This document shows positions 41,520 through 50,250 of a stretch of DNA of 64,000 bases, in pieces. The stretch is from Sporobacter sp038405045 (GTDB lineage: Bacteria; Bacillota; Clostridia; Oscillospirales; Oscillospiraceae), in contig JBBZIV010000002.1 in assembly GCA_038405045.1 (NCBI GenBank), forward strand, positions 248,001-312,000, given 5' to 3'. A model generated the notes under the pieces. The model was given only the letters and a program-made list of their open reading frames with translations. It was not told the origin of the DNA and searched no databases. Position 1 is the first letter of the stretch. Each line of letters begins with the position of its first letter. A program made the position numbers and the translations under genes.

Positions 41520-42488
41520 TCAATAGACGCGCGCTTTAATCTTTTCGAGAAGCGACAGTAAGAGGTCCCGTTTGGGCCCGAGGACACCGTCAAGAATCTT
41601 CTCGGCTTTGTCGCAGTATTTCCCGGCAACGGCCATCGTCCGGTCGACACCGCCCAGCGCGATAACCTCGGCAGCAACGGCAATCGCGCCGCGCGTGTCA
41701 AGCGGTGCCTTGAGAGATGCCTGAAGCGATGGCTTTTGCATGAGAGCGAAAATGAGCGGCAGTGTGACGACGCCGTCATTTAGATCGTGACGGACCGGCT
41801 TTTTCATTGTTTGGTCGTCTGACTGATAATCAAGGCAGTCGTCCGTTAACTGAAAAGCCATCCCAATATAATGGCCGAAGCGCGCGAGACGGCGGGCCTC
41901 TTTTTCGTCCGCGCCGCCAATAAGCGCGCCCGAATAGAGCGCCAACGCAAAAAGGGCGGACGTTTTTCCGGCGATAATCCGAAAATACTGGCGGATGGTC
42001 AGGGCCGTGTCACCGTGGTGCTGCATTTCACGCATTTCACCAAGGCAGAGCTTCGACATCGTCTTGGCGATATCCAGAAACCGGCTCTGAAAATGTTCCG
42101 ACAGCTCGGCCGTCAGCAGAAAGCATTTACAGAACAGATAGTCGCCGGCGATGACGGCCGATTTGTTTCCGTAGTGCTCACGGACGCTCGGCAGGCCGCG
42201 CCGCGTGTCGGCGTTGTCTATAACATCGTCATGGACGAGTGACGCCAGATGAAGCATCTCCATCGCTGCAGCGGCAACGAGCGCGTTTTTCGGGACATTG
42301 CCCGCGTCGTCAGACGCGGCCGCCATCAGGAGAAGCGCTCTGAAGTTCTTGCCTTCCGACAGTGTTAAATGGTGCATCATTTCAGAAACAAGCGCATCCG
42401 AGTCTAACAGGGAGCTGCGGATCAAATCTTTCACAACAGCGAGCGCGGCGGTGTATTCTATTTTTTCAGGCAGCTGCTGTTTAGTCAT
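41520..42488 (-). CDS. Polyprenyl diphosphate synthase (DmkB-like)
   Basis: Chain-elongating trans-prenyl transferase that makes the side chain of a quinone. The first Asp-rich motif is in LVHDDVIDNADTRRG near residue 82 and the second is in LTDDCLDYQSDD near residue 218. It has 322 residues. The start overlaps the end of ndh2 by eight bases, so it is cotranslated. In FLEET loci this enzyme (DmkB) supplies the demethylmenaquinone that Ndh2 reduces; no MenA-like DmkA is in the window. Confidence 0.9.
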   Translation of the reverse strand: MTKQQLPEKIEYTAALAVVKDLIRSSLLDSDALVSEMMHHLTLSEGKNFRALLLMAAASDDAGNVPKNALVAAAAMEMLHLASLVHDDVIDNADTRRGLPSVREHYGNKSAVIAGDYLFCKCFLLTAELSEHFQSRFLDIAKTMSKLCLGEMREMQHHGDTALTIRQYFRIIAGKTSALFALALYSGALIGGADEKEARRLARFGHYIGMAFQLTDDCLDYQSDDQTMKKPVRHDLNDGVVTLPLIFALMQKPSLQASLKAPLDTRGAIAVAAEVIALGGVDRTMAVAGKYCDKAEKILDGVLGPKRDLLLSLLEKIKARVY

Positions 42489-44409
42489 TATACAAATAAA
42501 GCTTTCTGGCGATTTTTACGTTCTTCCAATGTTTTTTCAAGAACGGCATCGCGTAGTAATCGAGGCCGAACGTTCTGCCTGCGCCGATAAGAAGCGCAAT
42601 AGCAGCAAAGATCATCCACCACTGGGCCATATACATACCGGTCGTCATGAGGAACATTGACTGCAGCACGATGGAGTAACCGGAGGAAATGAAGGTGAAC
42701 AACCCAAGGATCAGAAGGACGCCGACAGTGATCTCAGAGATGACGACAAGTGTCTGGAAGAACATCTGCTGGCCCGCAGTCTGTGTCATAAACGTTGTAG
42801 TAAACCAGTCCATCAGGCCCATCTGAATTTTAACGGCAATGTCCGTCGCCTGAATGGCGATGACCTTGAAAAGGCCAAGGATATTCCAGTTGAACAGGAG
42901 CGACACGGCCGGTGCGGCGGCGGCCCCGCTGGCGGCTGTTGTGGCGCTGGAGGTAGCGTCCGTTGTGCCAGGATTGCTCAGAACACTTGTAAAGACATCC
43001 GAGGCGCCTTTAAAGTAGGCGGCCAGCTTCGGTGACTGCAGCCAGCCCTCGCTGATTTTTAAAATGCCCTCATAGACCCAGATAGCCCCAAGGAAGACGC
43101 GGAGCGGCACGAGCAGAAAGCTCGGCGTGCGGTTGGAAAAATGACCGCCCAAAAAGCTGCGGCAGTTACGGATTTTAAAGAATTCATAGCCAAGGTAACT
43201 GGCGATCTTATTCCAGCCGAGAACCTGGATAAAATAAATCACATTAATAAAGTGCTTGGCGAACATCGCGAAGAAGGAGGCCAGAGATATTTTGTTTTTG
43301 GCAGTGCCGACGTAAGCGGCGGCATACCGGCCACCGATGCTCAGCATCGCACCGTGGAACTTGGGCTCGTATTTCTCCATACTGCCGGCACCGGTGATTT
43401 CGGCAGCAATATTGTTGGCAACGGTGTGCGCGCACTGCTCGGCATTTTCAACCATCTGCGGTACCGGCGCTTTTTCGCCTTCCGGCACGTAAAAAACATT
43501 ATCGCCGGCGACATAGACATTTGTTTTGCCCTCGGCGCGGAGGCAGGCATCCGTTTGAAGACGCTCGCGGCCCGCTTTTTTGAGCGTGGCTTGTTTAACA
43601 ACGTCAGAACCCTCGATACCAGCCGTCCAGATAATGGTCGCTGTCTCCTCACGGAAAAGCGTTTCGCCGCGTTTGAGCTCAATAAACGTCTCGCCAACGG
43701 CTGCGACGCCTGTTTTTAAAACAACCTCAACGCCCATCTTTTTCAAACGGCGCTCCGCTTTCGCGGAAACCTTCGGCGGGAAGTTTGGAACAGCGCGGTC
43801 AAGCATATCGACATTGACAATTCGGACAAGCTCGCGGTCAATTTCAAATTCGTCGCAGAGGATTGGCACCCATTCGGCCAAGTCGCCGGCCGCCTCGACA
43901 CCCGTAAAACCGGCGCCGACGATATAAAACGTCAGAAGACGGCGCTTTGATGCGTCATCTGTCTCGGAAACAGCCTGCTTAAACATATCGATGACACGGT
44001 TTTTTAGCAGAACGGCATCATCAAACGACCAGAGCTTGTACGAATATTCCTCGGCGCCCGGCGTGCCGAAAAACGTCGGCTTCGAACCGGTCGACAGCAC
44101 AAGATAATCATACGAATAAGTACCGGTCTTCCCGGTGAGGATTCTTTTGTCATAATCGATGGCGGTGATTGTGTCAAGAACGACGTCAACCTTCCGCCCG
44201 GCAAATATCTTTTTCAGACTGATGCGGACGCTGTCGCCCGGGACACGGTTGAAAGCAACCTCATGCAGCTCCGTCAGCATCGTATGGTACGGGTGCTTGT
44301 CGATGAGCGTGATTTTGACGTCCGTCTGTTTCTTCAGACGCTTGGCAAGCTTTTTGGCTGTCAGGACACCGGCGTAACCGGCGCCGACAATGACAATGTT
44401 TTTTTCCAT
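42481..44409 (-). CDS. ndh2: Type II NADH dehydrogenase with DoxX-like membrane domain (Ndh2)
   Basis: Passes electrons from NADH through FAD to a membrane quinone. Residues 1-400 are the two-dinucleotide flavoprotein: NIVIVGAGYAGVLTAKKL at residue 4, LVLSTGSKP, YIVGAGFTGVEAAGDL near residue 163, and VYVAGDNVF. Residues about 435-630 carry about four membrane segments in a DoxX-like arrangement, interrupted by an Ala/Thr/Ser-rich insert near residue 500. 642 residues from ATG 44409, 10 bases after AAAGGGG. First gene of the FLEET-like operon; ordinary soluble-type NDH-2 lacks such a tail. Confidence 0.88.
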   Translation of the reverse strand: MEKNIVIVGAGYAGVLTAKKLAKRLKKQTDVKITLIDKHPYHTMLTELHEVAFNRVPGDSVRISLKKIFAGRKVDVVLDTITAIDYDKRILTGKTGTYSYDYLVLSTGSKPTFFGTPGAEEYSYKLWSFDDAVLLKNRVIDMFKQAVSETDDASKRRLLTFYIVGAGFTGVEAAGDLAEWVPILCDEFEIDRELVRIVNVDMLDRAVPNFPPKVSAKAERRLKKMGVEVVLKTGVAAVGETFIELKRGETLFREETATIIWTAGIEGSDVVKQATLKKAGRERLQTDACLRAEGKTNVYVAGDNVFYVPEGEKAPVPQMVENAEQCAHTVANNIAAEITGAGSMEKYEPKFHGAMLSIGGRYAAAYVGTAKNKISLASFFAMFAKHFINVIYFIQVLGWNKIASYLGYEFFKIRNCRSFLGGHFSNRTPSFLLVPLRVFLGAIWVYEGILKISEGWLQSPKLAAYFKGASDVFTSVLSNPGTTDATSSATTAASGAAAAPAVSLLFNWNILGLFKVIAIQATDIAVKIQMGLMDWFTTTFMTQTAGQQMFFQTLVVISEITVGVLLILGLFTFISSGYSIVLQSMFLMTTGMYMAQWWMIFAAIALLIGAGRTFGLDYYAMPFLKKHWKNVKIARKLYLYND

Positions 44410-44450
44410 GGACTTCAACCCCTTTACTGAATTCCGCTCTGAGACGGAAG

Positions 44451-44485
44451 TTATTGTTGACTTTTTTCTATAAATAAACAATAAT
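44451..44485 (+). promoter_or_regulatory. Divergent promoter region of ndh2 and apbE with inverted repeat
   Basis: TTATTGTT (44451-44458) and AACAATAA (44477-44484) are perfect inverted arms 18 bases apart. On the plus strand TTGACT (44457-44462) and AATAAT (44480-44485) with a 17-base spacer form the apbE promoter. Confidence 0.55.
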
Positions 44486-44514
44486 CGGTTTATTACTGAC
44501 TTGTGGAGTTATCA

Positions 44515-45573
44515 ATGAAACGATCTTATTATGTCCTGTCGGTTGCGCTTTCCGTCATTATCCTGCTGGCAGCCGTCGTTACTGCCGTTATTATGTTTAA
44601 AAAGAAAGACACGACACCTGTTTCTGATACGAAATTTCTGCTGAACACGATCTGCTCAATCACGCTGTACGACAAACAGCAGCAGTCTCTCATTGACGGG
44701 TCGTTCGACGTTATTTCGCATTATGAAAATCTCTTCAGCACGACAGTTGAGGGCAGTGATATTTACAAAATCAATCACGCTGCCGGTGAGCCGGTAACGG
44801 TTGACAAGGATACAATCGATGTGATTAACGAAGGCATCGCCTACAGCAAGGAGTCGGACGGCCTGTTTGATATCACCGTCGGCGCCTTAACGACGCTTTG
44901 GAACATCGAGGGAGAAAATCCGAAGGTTCCACCGGAAGATCAGATTAAAGCCGCCGTGGCGACAATCGGCTATGAAAATATCGTCATCGACGGCAATACG
45001 GTCACGCTGCGGAATAAAGAAACACAGTTAGATCTCGGTGGCCTCGCGAAGGGCTATATCGCCGACAAGGTTAAAGAATACCTTGTTTCTCAGGGCGTGA
45101 AAAAGGCCATCATCAATCTCGGCGGCAACGTTGTGGTCATCGGCTCGAAGAATACGGATACGCCATGGGTCGTCGGTGTGCAGCAGCCGTTTATGGACAG
45201 AAACGTCGATATCGGGTATCTGTACGTATCGGACAAATCAGTCGTGACATCCGGCATTTATGAGCGCTATTTTATCGAGAACGGCAAGGTTTACGCACAC
45301 ATTCTCGACCCTCGCAGCGGCTATCCCGTCGAAAACAATCTTGCATCCGTCACCATCATTTCAAACGCATCCAAACAAGGTGACGGCCTTGCAGCAACAT
45401 GCTTCCTGCTGGGTATTGACAAGGCAACGGCACTTGTTGAATCCATGGACGAGGTTGAGGCAATTTTCATCACGAAAGACGGTAAAGTTGTCACAACGCA
45501 GGGGATTGGTGACACAGTTAAATTTGAACCGGCCGACACGTCTGCCGTAACGTCGGCCGTCTCACCGACATGA
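44515..45573 (+). CDS. apbE: FAD:protein FMN transferase (ApbE/FmnB-like)
   Basis: Extracytoplasmic enzyme that attaches FMN from FAD to Thr/Ser of target proteins. The N-terminal membrane anchor or signal is at residues 7-28. The ApbE signatures are LDLGGLAKGYIADKV near residue 178, KAIINLGGNVVVIG and HILDPRSGYPVENN near residue 265. 352 residues from ATG 44515, six bases after GGAG. It is divergent from the Ndh2 operon and is the FmnB equivalent of a FLEET locus; its flavinylated substrate is not obvious in this window. Confidence 0.92.
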   Translation: MKRSYYVLSVALSVIILLAAVVTAVIMFKKKDTTPVSDTKFLLNTICSITLYDKQQQSLIDGSFDVISHYENLFSTTVEGSDIYKINHAAGEPVTVDKDTIDVINEGIAYSKESDGLFDITVGALTTLWNIEGENPKVPPEDQIKAAVATIGYENIVIDGNTVTLRNKETQLDLGGLAKGYIADKVKEYLVSQGVKKAIINLGGNVVVIGSKNTDTPWVVGVQQPFMDRNVDIGYLYVSDKSVVTSGIYERYFIENGKVYAHILDPRSGYPVENNLASVTIISNASKQGDGLAATCFLLGIDKATALVESMDEVEAIFITKDGKVVTTQGIGDTVKFEPADTSAVTSAVSPT

Positions 45574-45663
45574 GCGAGAGCAGCCACGAATTGAATATTT
45601 TTTAAAAGTCTGTTAAAAAAATATTATATCTTGCATTATAAAGCAATTATACCGATAAATCCA

Positions 45664-45677
45664 GTATCCCAGGATAC
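45664..45677 (+). repeat. Short palindrome before the Crp/Fnr gene
   Basis: GTATCC-CA-GGATAC, perfect, immediately upstream of the AGGAGG ribosome site. It could be an autoregulatory operator or a small hairpin. Confidence 0.4.
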
Positions 45678-45690
45678 AGAAGGAGGGGCG

Positions 45691-46386
45691 ATGCAACCCG
45701 ACTATCTGGCGGCTTCTTTAAATTCGCCGCTTTTTAAAGACATTGATGAGGGTGACATTCTACATGTCCTGCAGTGTCTGGATTTTCAGATTGAGCATTA
45801 TAAAAAAAATGACTATGTTGTGCGGCTGGACACACCGTTCGATGGCGTTAAGATTCTCCTGGCCGGAGAGGTGGCTATCGTTAAAGAGACGAAAAGCGGG
45901 ACACGCGTTATTGTCAACGCCTTTAAACCAGGCGCAACGTTCGGTGAGGTGCTGGCCTTCTGCGGAGAAAAAATATGGACAGCCGCTGCACAGGCCATGT
46001 CAGACAGCACTGTGATGACAATCCACCCGGAGAAAATTCTCACCATGTGCCAGAGAGGCTGCCGGTATCATCAGCGGATTCTCGTGAACCTTGTCCTTCT
46101 GGTCTCCCACAAGGCAAATATTCTCAGCAGGAAAGTTGATTACCTGTCGCTTAAAAGCATCAACGGCAAGCTCAGCCGATATCTGTTAGAACAGTACAAG
46201 CTGTCGGACAATATGACGTTCAAGCTCCCGATGAACAGAGTCGAGCTGGCTGATTTTTTAAATGTCTCAAGACCGTCCATGTCGCGGGAACTGTGCAAGA
46301 TGCGCGATCGGGGCATCATCGAGTTTTATAAGGAATCCGTTCGCATCATTGACCTGAAAGCGCTTGAGGCACTTTTGGAAGATTAA
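45691..46386 (+). CDS. Crp/Fnr family transcriptional regulator
   Basis: Regulator of 231 residues. The N-terminal cyclic-nucleotide-binding fold covers residues about 10-130 (GVKILLAGEVAIVKE, GATFGEVLAF). The C-terminal helix-turn-helix is NRVELADFLNVSRPSMSRELCKM near residues 185-205, followed by the wing GIIEF. No N-terminal Fnr-type cysteine cluster is seen, so the signal is unknown. ATG at 45691 follows GGAGG. It lies 117 bases after apbE and may control the electron-transfer genes. Confidence 0.88.
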   Translation: MQPDYLAASLNSPLFKDIDEGDILHVLQCLDFQIEHYKKNDYVVRLDTPFDGVKILLAGEVAIVKETKSGTRVIVNAFKPGATFGEVLAFCGEKIWTAAAQAMSDSTVMTIHPEKILTMCQRGCRYHQRILVNLVLLVSHKANILSRKVDYLSLKSINGKLSRYLLEQYKLSDNMTFKLPMNRVELADFLNVSRPSMSRELCKMRDRGIIEFYKESVRIIDLKALEALLED

Positions 46387-46392
46387 ACGACG

Positions 46393-46419
46393 ACGGGGGC
46401 GCAAGGCGCCCCCGTTTTT
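46393..46419 (+). terminator. Terminator after the Crp/Fnr gene
   Basis: CGGGGGCGC/GCGCCCCCG with a three-base loop, followed by TTTTT. Confidence 0.92.
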
Positions 46420-46506
46420 CGTTAACCGACAAGTATCATGTGTGACTCTTTTTTATTTTACTTATGCGAAATCAAAGCTTATAATGGCGAAAAGGAGATG
46501 ACATGA

Positions 46507-47499
46507 TTGAAAAACACCCTTGAAAAACTGCCTGGTATCGCCCTCGCGGCCATCATTGCCATTCCCGCATGGCTGCTCGGCGCTTTTGTTCCTGTGATCG
46601 GCAGCCCCGTGCTCGGGATTTTATTCGGTATGGTTCTTGCTTTCTGGAAAAGACCGGCCGTTTTTGACGCAGGTGTCAAATATACGTCAAAAAAGATCCT
46701 GCAATATGCTATCATTTTACTTGGATTCAGCATGAATCTTTTCAATGTTTTTAACGCCGGAGTGCAGACACTTGTCCTCATGGTCTTCACGCTTACGGCA
46801 GCATTTTTAACAGCCTATCTTGTCGGTAAGGCGCTGAAGCTTGACGGCAAGATCAATACGCTGGTGGGCGTTGGCACGGCTATCTGCGGCGGCTCGGCCA
46901 TCGCCGCAACGGCACCTGTCATTGACGCCGACGACGCAGAGGTGGCGCACGCCATTTCAACAATCTTTCTTTTTAACGTCATAGCCGCCTTTTTGTTCCC
47001 GGTTCTCGGGCATGTCTTCGGGATGAGTGACCACACCTTCGGGCTGTGGGCGGGCACCGCCATCAACGACACCTCGTCCGTCCTCGCCGCAGGTTACACA
47101 TTCAGCGATGCGGCGGGAAGACTCGCCGTCATCGTCAAACTCACGCGGACGCTGATGATCGTTCCTGTTACTTTGGCACTGGCAGTCTATACCGCGCGGA
47201 AGACGAAACGCGAGGGTAGCGCCAGCTACAGTATTCGAAAGATTTTCCCTTGGTTTGTGCTTGGATTTCTTGCCGCATCGGTTATCAGCACGTTTATACC
47301 GCTTGATAGCGCCATATATGCGGCCCTGTCACAGGCCGGGAAGTTTGCCATTGTCATGGCCATGGCAGCCATCGGCCTGAATACAAATCTGCCCAAGCTT
47401 GTCAAAAGCGGCGGCAAGCCCATTCTGCTCGGATTTATCTGTTGGGTTGTCCTCGCCGCCTCGTCTCTTACCGTACAATACGTGCTTTTAGGCGCATAA
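46507..47499 (+). CDS. YeiH family putative exporter
   Basis: Polytopic membrane protein of 330 residues with about ten hydrophobic segments, of the YeiH / putative sulfate exporter family. Family signatures are NTLVGVGTAICGGSAIAA near residue 118 and FGLWAGTAINDTSSVLAAG near residue 178. The substrate is not established. The start is TTG at 46507, nine bases after AAAGGAG; an ATG four bases upstream is in another frame and ends after six codons. Confidence 0.85.
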   Translation: MKNTLEKLPGIALAAIIAIPAWLLGAFVPVIGSPVLGILFGMVLAFWKRPAVFDAGVKYTSKKILQYAIILLGFSMNLFNVFNAGVQTLVLMVFTLTAAFLTAYLVGKALKLDGKINTLVGVGTAICGGSAIAATAPVIDADDAEVAHAISTIFLFNVIAAFLFPVLGHVFGMSDHTFGLWAGTAINDTSSVLAAGYTFSDAAGRLAVIVKLTRTLMIVPVTLALAVYTARKTKREGSASYSIRKIFPWFVLGFLAASVISTFIPLDSAIYAALSQAGKFAIVMAMAAIGLNTNLPKLVKSGGKPILLGFICWVVLAASSLTVQYVLLGA

Positions 47500-47570
47500 C
47501 GTGACGCTGTCACATCGTTCATCTCGAAAATTTGTTATCCTAGAAAAAAACAGAATCAGAGGAAGAAAGC

Positions 47571-48179
47571 ATGACGCAGCCATTTGATCCCGTCAATATG
47601 AAAAAGCTTGACAATGAAGCGCGCATACGCCTGCTCGCCCCGCGCCAAACGCTTATAAAGCTGGGTTATAAGCAAGGCGATAGCCTAGCGGACATCGGCT
47701 GCGGGACAGGGGTTTTCACACTCCCGGCAGCAGATATCGGCGGCAGCAGCGCTGTGATTTACGCCATCGACATATCGGAGGCCATGCTCCATGAAGTCGC
47801 GCGCCGGGCGCTGGAGAGCGGCTTGAGAAACATCATGGCAATCCCGACAAACGGCGTCGAGCTGGCACTTGACGATCAGTCTGTTGATTTTGTGCTGCTT
47901 TGTACGGTCTTGCATGAGGTGGCCGAGCCGGAGAAAATTCTTGCCGAGGCCTTCAGGATTTGCCGCCCGGGCGGAAAAATTGCGGTTATTGACTTTAACG
48001 CGACAGATCAGGGGTTCGGCCCGCCGCTGCACCATCGGCTTCCGGCCGACCGTTGCTGCGCGCTGCTGAAGTCGGCAGGCTTTTCTGAGACGGAAGAAAC
48101 GGCCGTCAGCGCGGCGTTTTATGTCGTGACGGGCGTGCGCGCGCCGCGTCTAGAGACGGATGGCCTGCTCGTAAAGTGA
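47571..48179 (+). CDS. Class I SAM-dependent methyltransferase
   Basis: Cytoplasmic methyltransferase of 202 residues. SAM-binding motif I is LADIGCGTGVFTLP near residue 40, the acidic loop is YAIDISEAML, and FRICRPGGKIAVIDF near residue 125 is the UbiE/ArsM-like post-motif. The substrate is unknown. ATG follows GAGGAAG. Its end overlaps the convergent pabC gene by 30 bases. Confidence 0.88.
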   Translation: MTQPFDPVNMKKLDNEARIRLLAPRQTLIKLGYKQGDSLADIGCGTGVFTLPAADIGGSSAVIYAIDISEAMLHEVARRALESGLRNIMAIPTNGVELALDDQSVDFVLLCTVLHEVAEPEKILAEAFRICRPGGKIAVIDFNATDQGFGPPLHHRLPADRCCALLKSAGFSETEETAVSAAFYVVTGVRAPRLETDGLLVK

Positions 48180-48914
48180 CCGGACCGTTTCGGTGACGGG
48201 ACCGAGACCAAAAACCGTTCCGCCGATGGCGGTAACGGGCATGACGCCCATGATACTGTTTGTCAAAAAGACTTCCTGCGCCGTCATGAGCGTATCAATC
48301 GTCAGGCGGTCTTCCGAAACCTCACAGTTTTCCGTGACCCAGCGCCGAACAATACCGTCCAGCAGGCCGCAGGCGACGCCGGGCGTCATGAGCCTGCCGT
48401 TTTGCACAATGAAGACGTTTGAGACGCTGCCTTCTGAGAGCTCCTGTGATGTATTGAAGAACAACACCTCGTCATAACCGGCCTCGGCGGCCTTCTCCCG
48501 CTCAAGTAGGTTGTCCGAATAATTTAGGGATTTAATATACGTCGTGTGGCTGTGCGCATTGCGCCGCAGGCGGCTTAAACGAACCTTGAAGCCGCGCTTG
48601 TAATCTTCCGCCCGGTAGGGGTTATCGCGCGTCGTAAGCACGATATTTTTCTCCGTGGCGATAATTTTCAAGACGCAGTTTTTGATATCGTGGCGTGCTA
48701 AAAGATCCAAAATGCTCTCTTCCGAAACATCGTTTTTGACGTTTAAAACTTGTAAGCCGCTGTGCAAGCGCTCCAGATGGCGCGCTAAGAAAAGCGGCTT
48801 ATCTTTGACGAGAATCGTCTCGAAAACGCCGCGGCCGAAGCTGTAGCCGCTGTCGAGGGCAATCTGCCCGCTTGTGCTGGGCTGACCGTTGACGAAGATC
48901 ATATCACAAAACAT
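48150..48914 (-). CDS. pabC: Aminodeoxychorismate lyase-like class IV aminotransferase
   Basis: PLP enzyme that converts aminodeoxychorismate to p-aminobenzoate. Class IV signatures are YSFGRGVFETILV near residue 24, the PLP lysine region YIKSLNYSDNLLEREKA near residue 145, and ELSEGSVSNVFIV. It has 254 residues. ATG at 48914 overlaps the pabB stop; ATG at 48902 gives the more typical MIFVNGQ start, and neither has a ribosome site. The class also contains branched-chain and D-amino-acid aminotransferases; adjacency to pabA-pabB decides the call. Confidence 0.85.
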   Translation of the reverse strand: MFCDMIFVNGQPSTSGQIALDSGYSFGRGVFETILVKDKPLFLARHLERLHSGLQVLNVKNDVSEESILDLLARHDIKNCVLKIIATEKNIVLTTRDNPYRAEDYKRGFKVRLSRLRRNAHSHTTYIKSLNYSDNLLEREKAAEAGYDEVLFFNTSQELSEGSVSNVFIVQNGRLMTPGVACGLLDGIVRRWVTENCEVSEDRLTIDTLMTAQEVFLTNSIMGVMPVTAIGGTVFGLGPVTETVRSLYEQAIRL

Positions 48915-50250
48915 TCAGCAATGCTTTTGCCTTGTCCAGGCACTCCTGATACTCGGCCTCGGGGTCTGAATCGCACGTAATACCCCCGCCGACACCCAGA
49001 TACGCATCACTGCCTTTCTTGAGAATCGTCCGGATGACAATGTTGAAATCGGCGTTGCCGTCAAACGAGAAATAGCCGATACAGCCGGTATAGAGAGATC
49101 TTTTAAGCCCCTCCAGCTCATCGATGATTTCCATCGCGCGGATTTTCGGCGTTCCGGTGATAGAGCCGCCGGGGAAGCAGGCCTGCATGCCGTGCACGGC
49201 GTCAACGCCGTCTTTCAACCGGCCGGTGATGGTGGAGACGAGGTGGAAGACGGTGCTGTAGGCTTCGATTTTATACAGCTCTGTGACCGCGACGGAATGC
49301 GCCCGGCAGACCTTGCTTAAGTCGTTGCGCTCGAGGTCGACGATCATCAGAAGCTCGGCTTTGTCCTTTTCACTGGCCGCCAGTGCCGCTTTGTTTTTTT
49401 CGTCTTCTGCTGGCGTTGCCCCGCGCGGCCGTGTTCCCTTAATGGGGCGTGTCTCGACGCAGTTGTCACGGATTTTCAGAAACCGCTCGGGGGACGAGGA
49501 GATCACGTCAAAGCCATCGAGCCGCATGAGGGCGGCAAAAGGCGCGGGATTGGCCTTGCGCAGGTCTCTGTATATGTCATATGTCTCCCGTGTTGTTTCG
49601 CAATAAAGGCGCTGCGTCAGATTGGCGATATAAATGTCACCGGCCAGAATATAATCGATCATTCGGCGAATGGCCGCCAGATAGGCGGGCTTCGTCAAGG
49701 ACGATATAAAGGGAGCGGGTGTTCGCTGCCGGTTGTTATAGACAACGGGACTTGCCGCGGAGACAGCTGCTACGATGGCACCGATACTGTCATTGGCATC
49801 CCGCAGGCGGCCGCAGGCTGTGACATAAGTTCTGCTCTGGGCGTGGTCAAAAACGATGAGGTTATCGTAAAACACAAAATAGAAGTGGGGCAAAACGACG
49901 TCTTCCTGAGACGTTGTTTTTATCTCCTCCAGGTCAAGCCCGAGGTCATAAGAAAAATACCCAAGGCAGCCGCCAGCAATCGGGAGGTCGGTATCATGCT
50001 CGATGCGGTACGCTCGCAGAAGGCGGCTGAGTTCATCAAAAACATCGCCGTCAAAAGCCGTGCCATTTAATGCACATTGCCGATGACGCCCTTTTAAAAC
50101 GGCATAGGGATTGAGCCCGAGAATAGAATACCGGCCGTATTCGTTTTTCAAGCTGCTGTCGAGAAAAATAATGTCCTTCTCATCCTTGTAAAGCGAATAG
50201 ATATCAAACGCGTCAAGGCCGGTCATGATTTCCTTTACAACGATTTTCAT
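48904..50250 (-). CDS. pabB: Aminodeoxychorismate synthase component I
   Basis: Aminates chorismate to aminodeoxychorismate, using ammonia from PabA, for folate synthesis. The motif PIKGTRPRG near residue 275 contains the Lys typical of PabB (anthranilate synthases have Ala there). The C-terminal chorismate-binding signatures CFPGGSITGTPKIRAMEII and GVGGGITCDSDPEAEYQE are intact. 448 residues from ATG 50250, which overlaps the pabA stop. Folate is the methyl carrier of the acetogenic pathway. Confidence 0.94.
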   Translation of the reverse strand: MKIVVKEIMTGLDAFDIYSLYKDEKDIIFLDSSLKNEYGRYSILGLNPYAVLKGRHRQCALNGTAFDGDVFDELSRLLRAYRIEHDTDLPIAGGCLGYFSYDLGLDLEEIKTTSQEDVVLPHFYFVFYDNLIVFDHAQSRTYVTACGRLRDANDSIGAIVAAVSAASPVVYNNRQRTPAPFISSLTKPAYLAAIRRMIDYILAGDIYIANLTQRLYCETTRETYDIYRDLRKANPAPFAALMRLDGFDVISSSPERFLKIRDNCVETRPIKGTRPRGATPAEDEKNKAALAASEKDKAELLMIVDLERNDLSKVCRAHSVAVTELYKIEAYSTVFHLVSTITGRLKDGVDAVHGMQACFPGGSITGTPKIRAMEIIDELEGLKRSLYTGCIGYFSFDGNADFNIVIRTILKKGSDAYLGVGGGITCDSDPEAEYQECLDKAKALLNVL

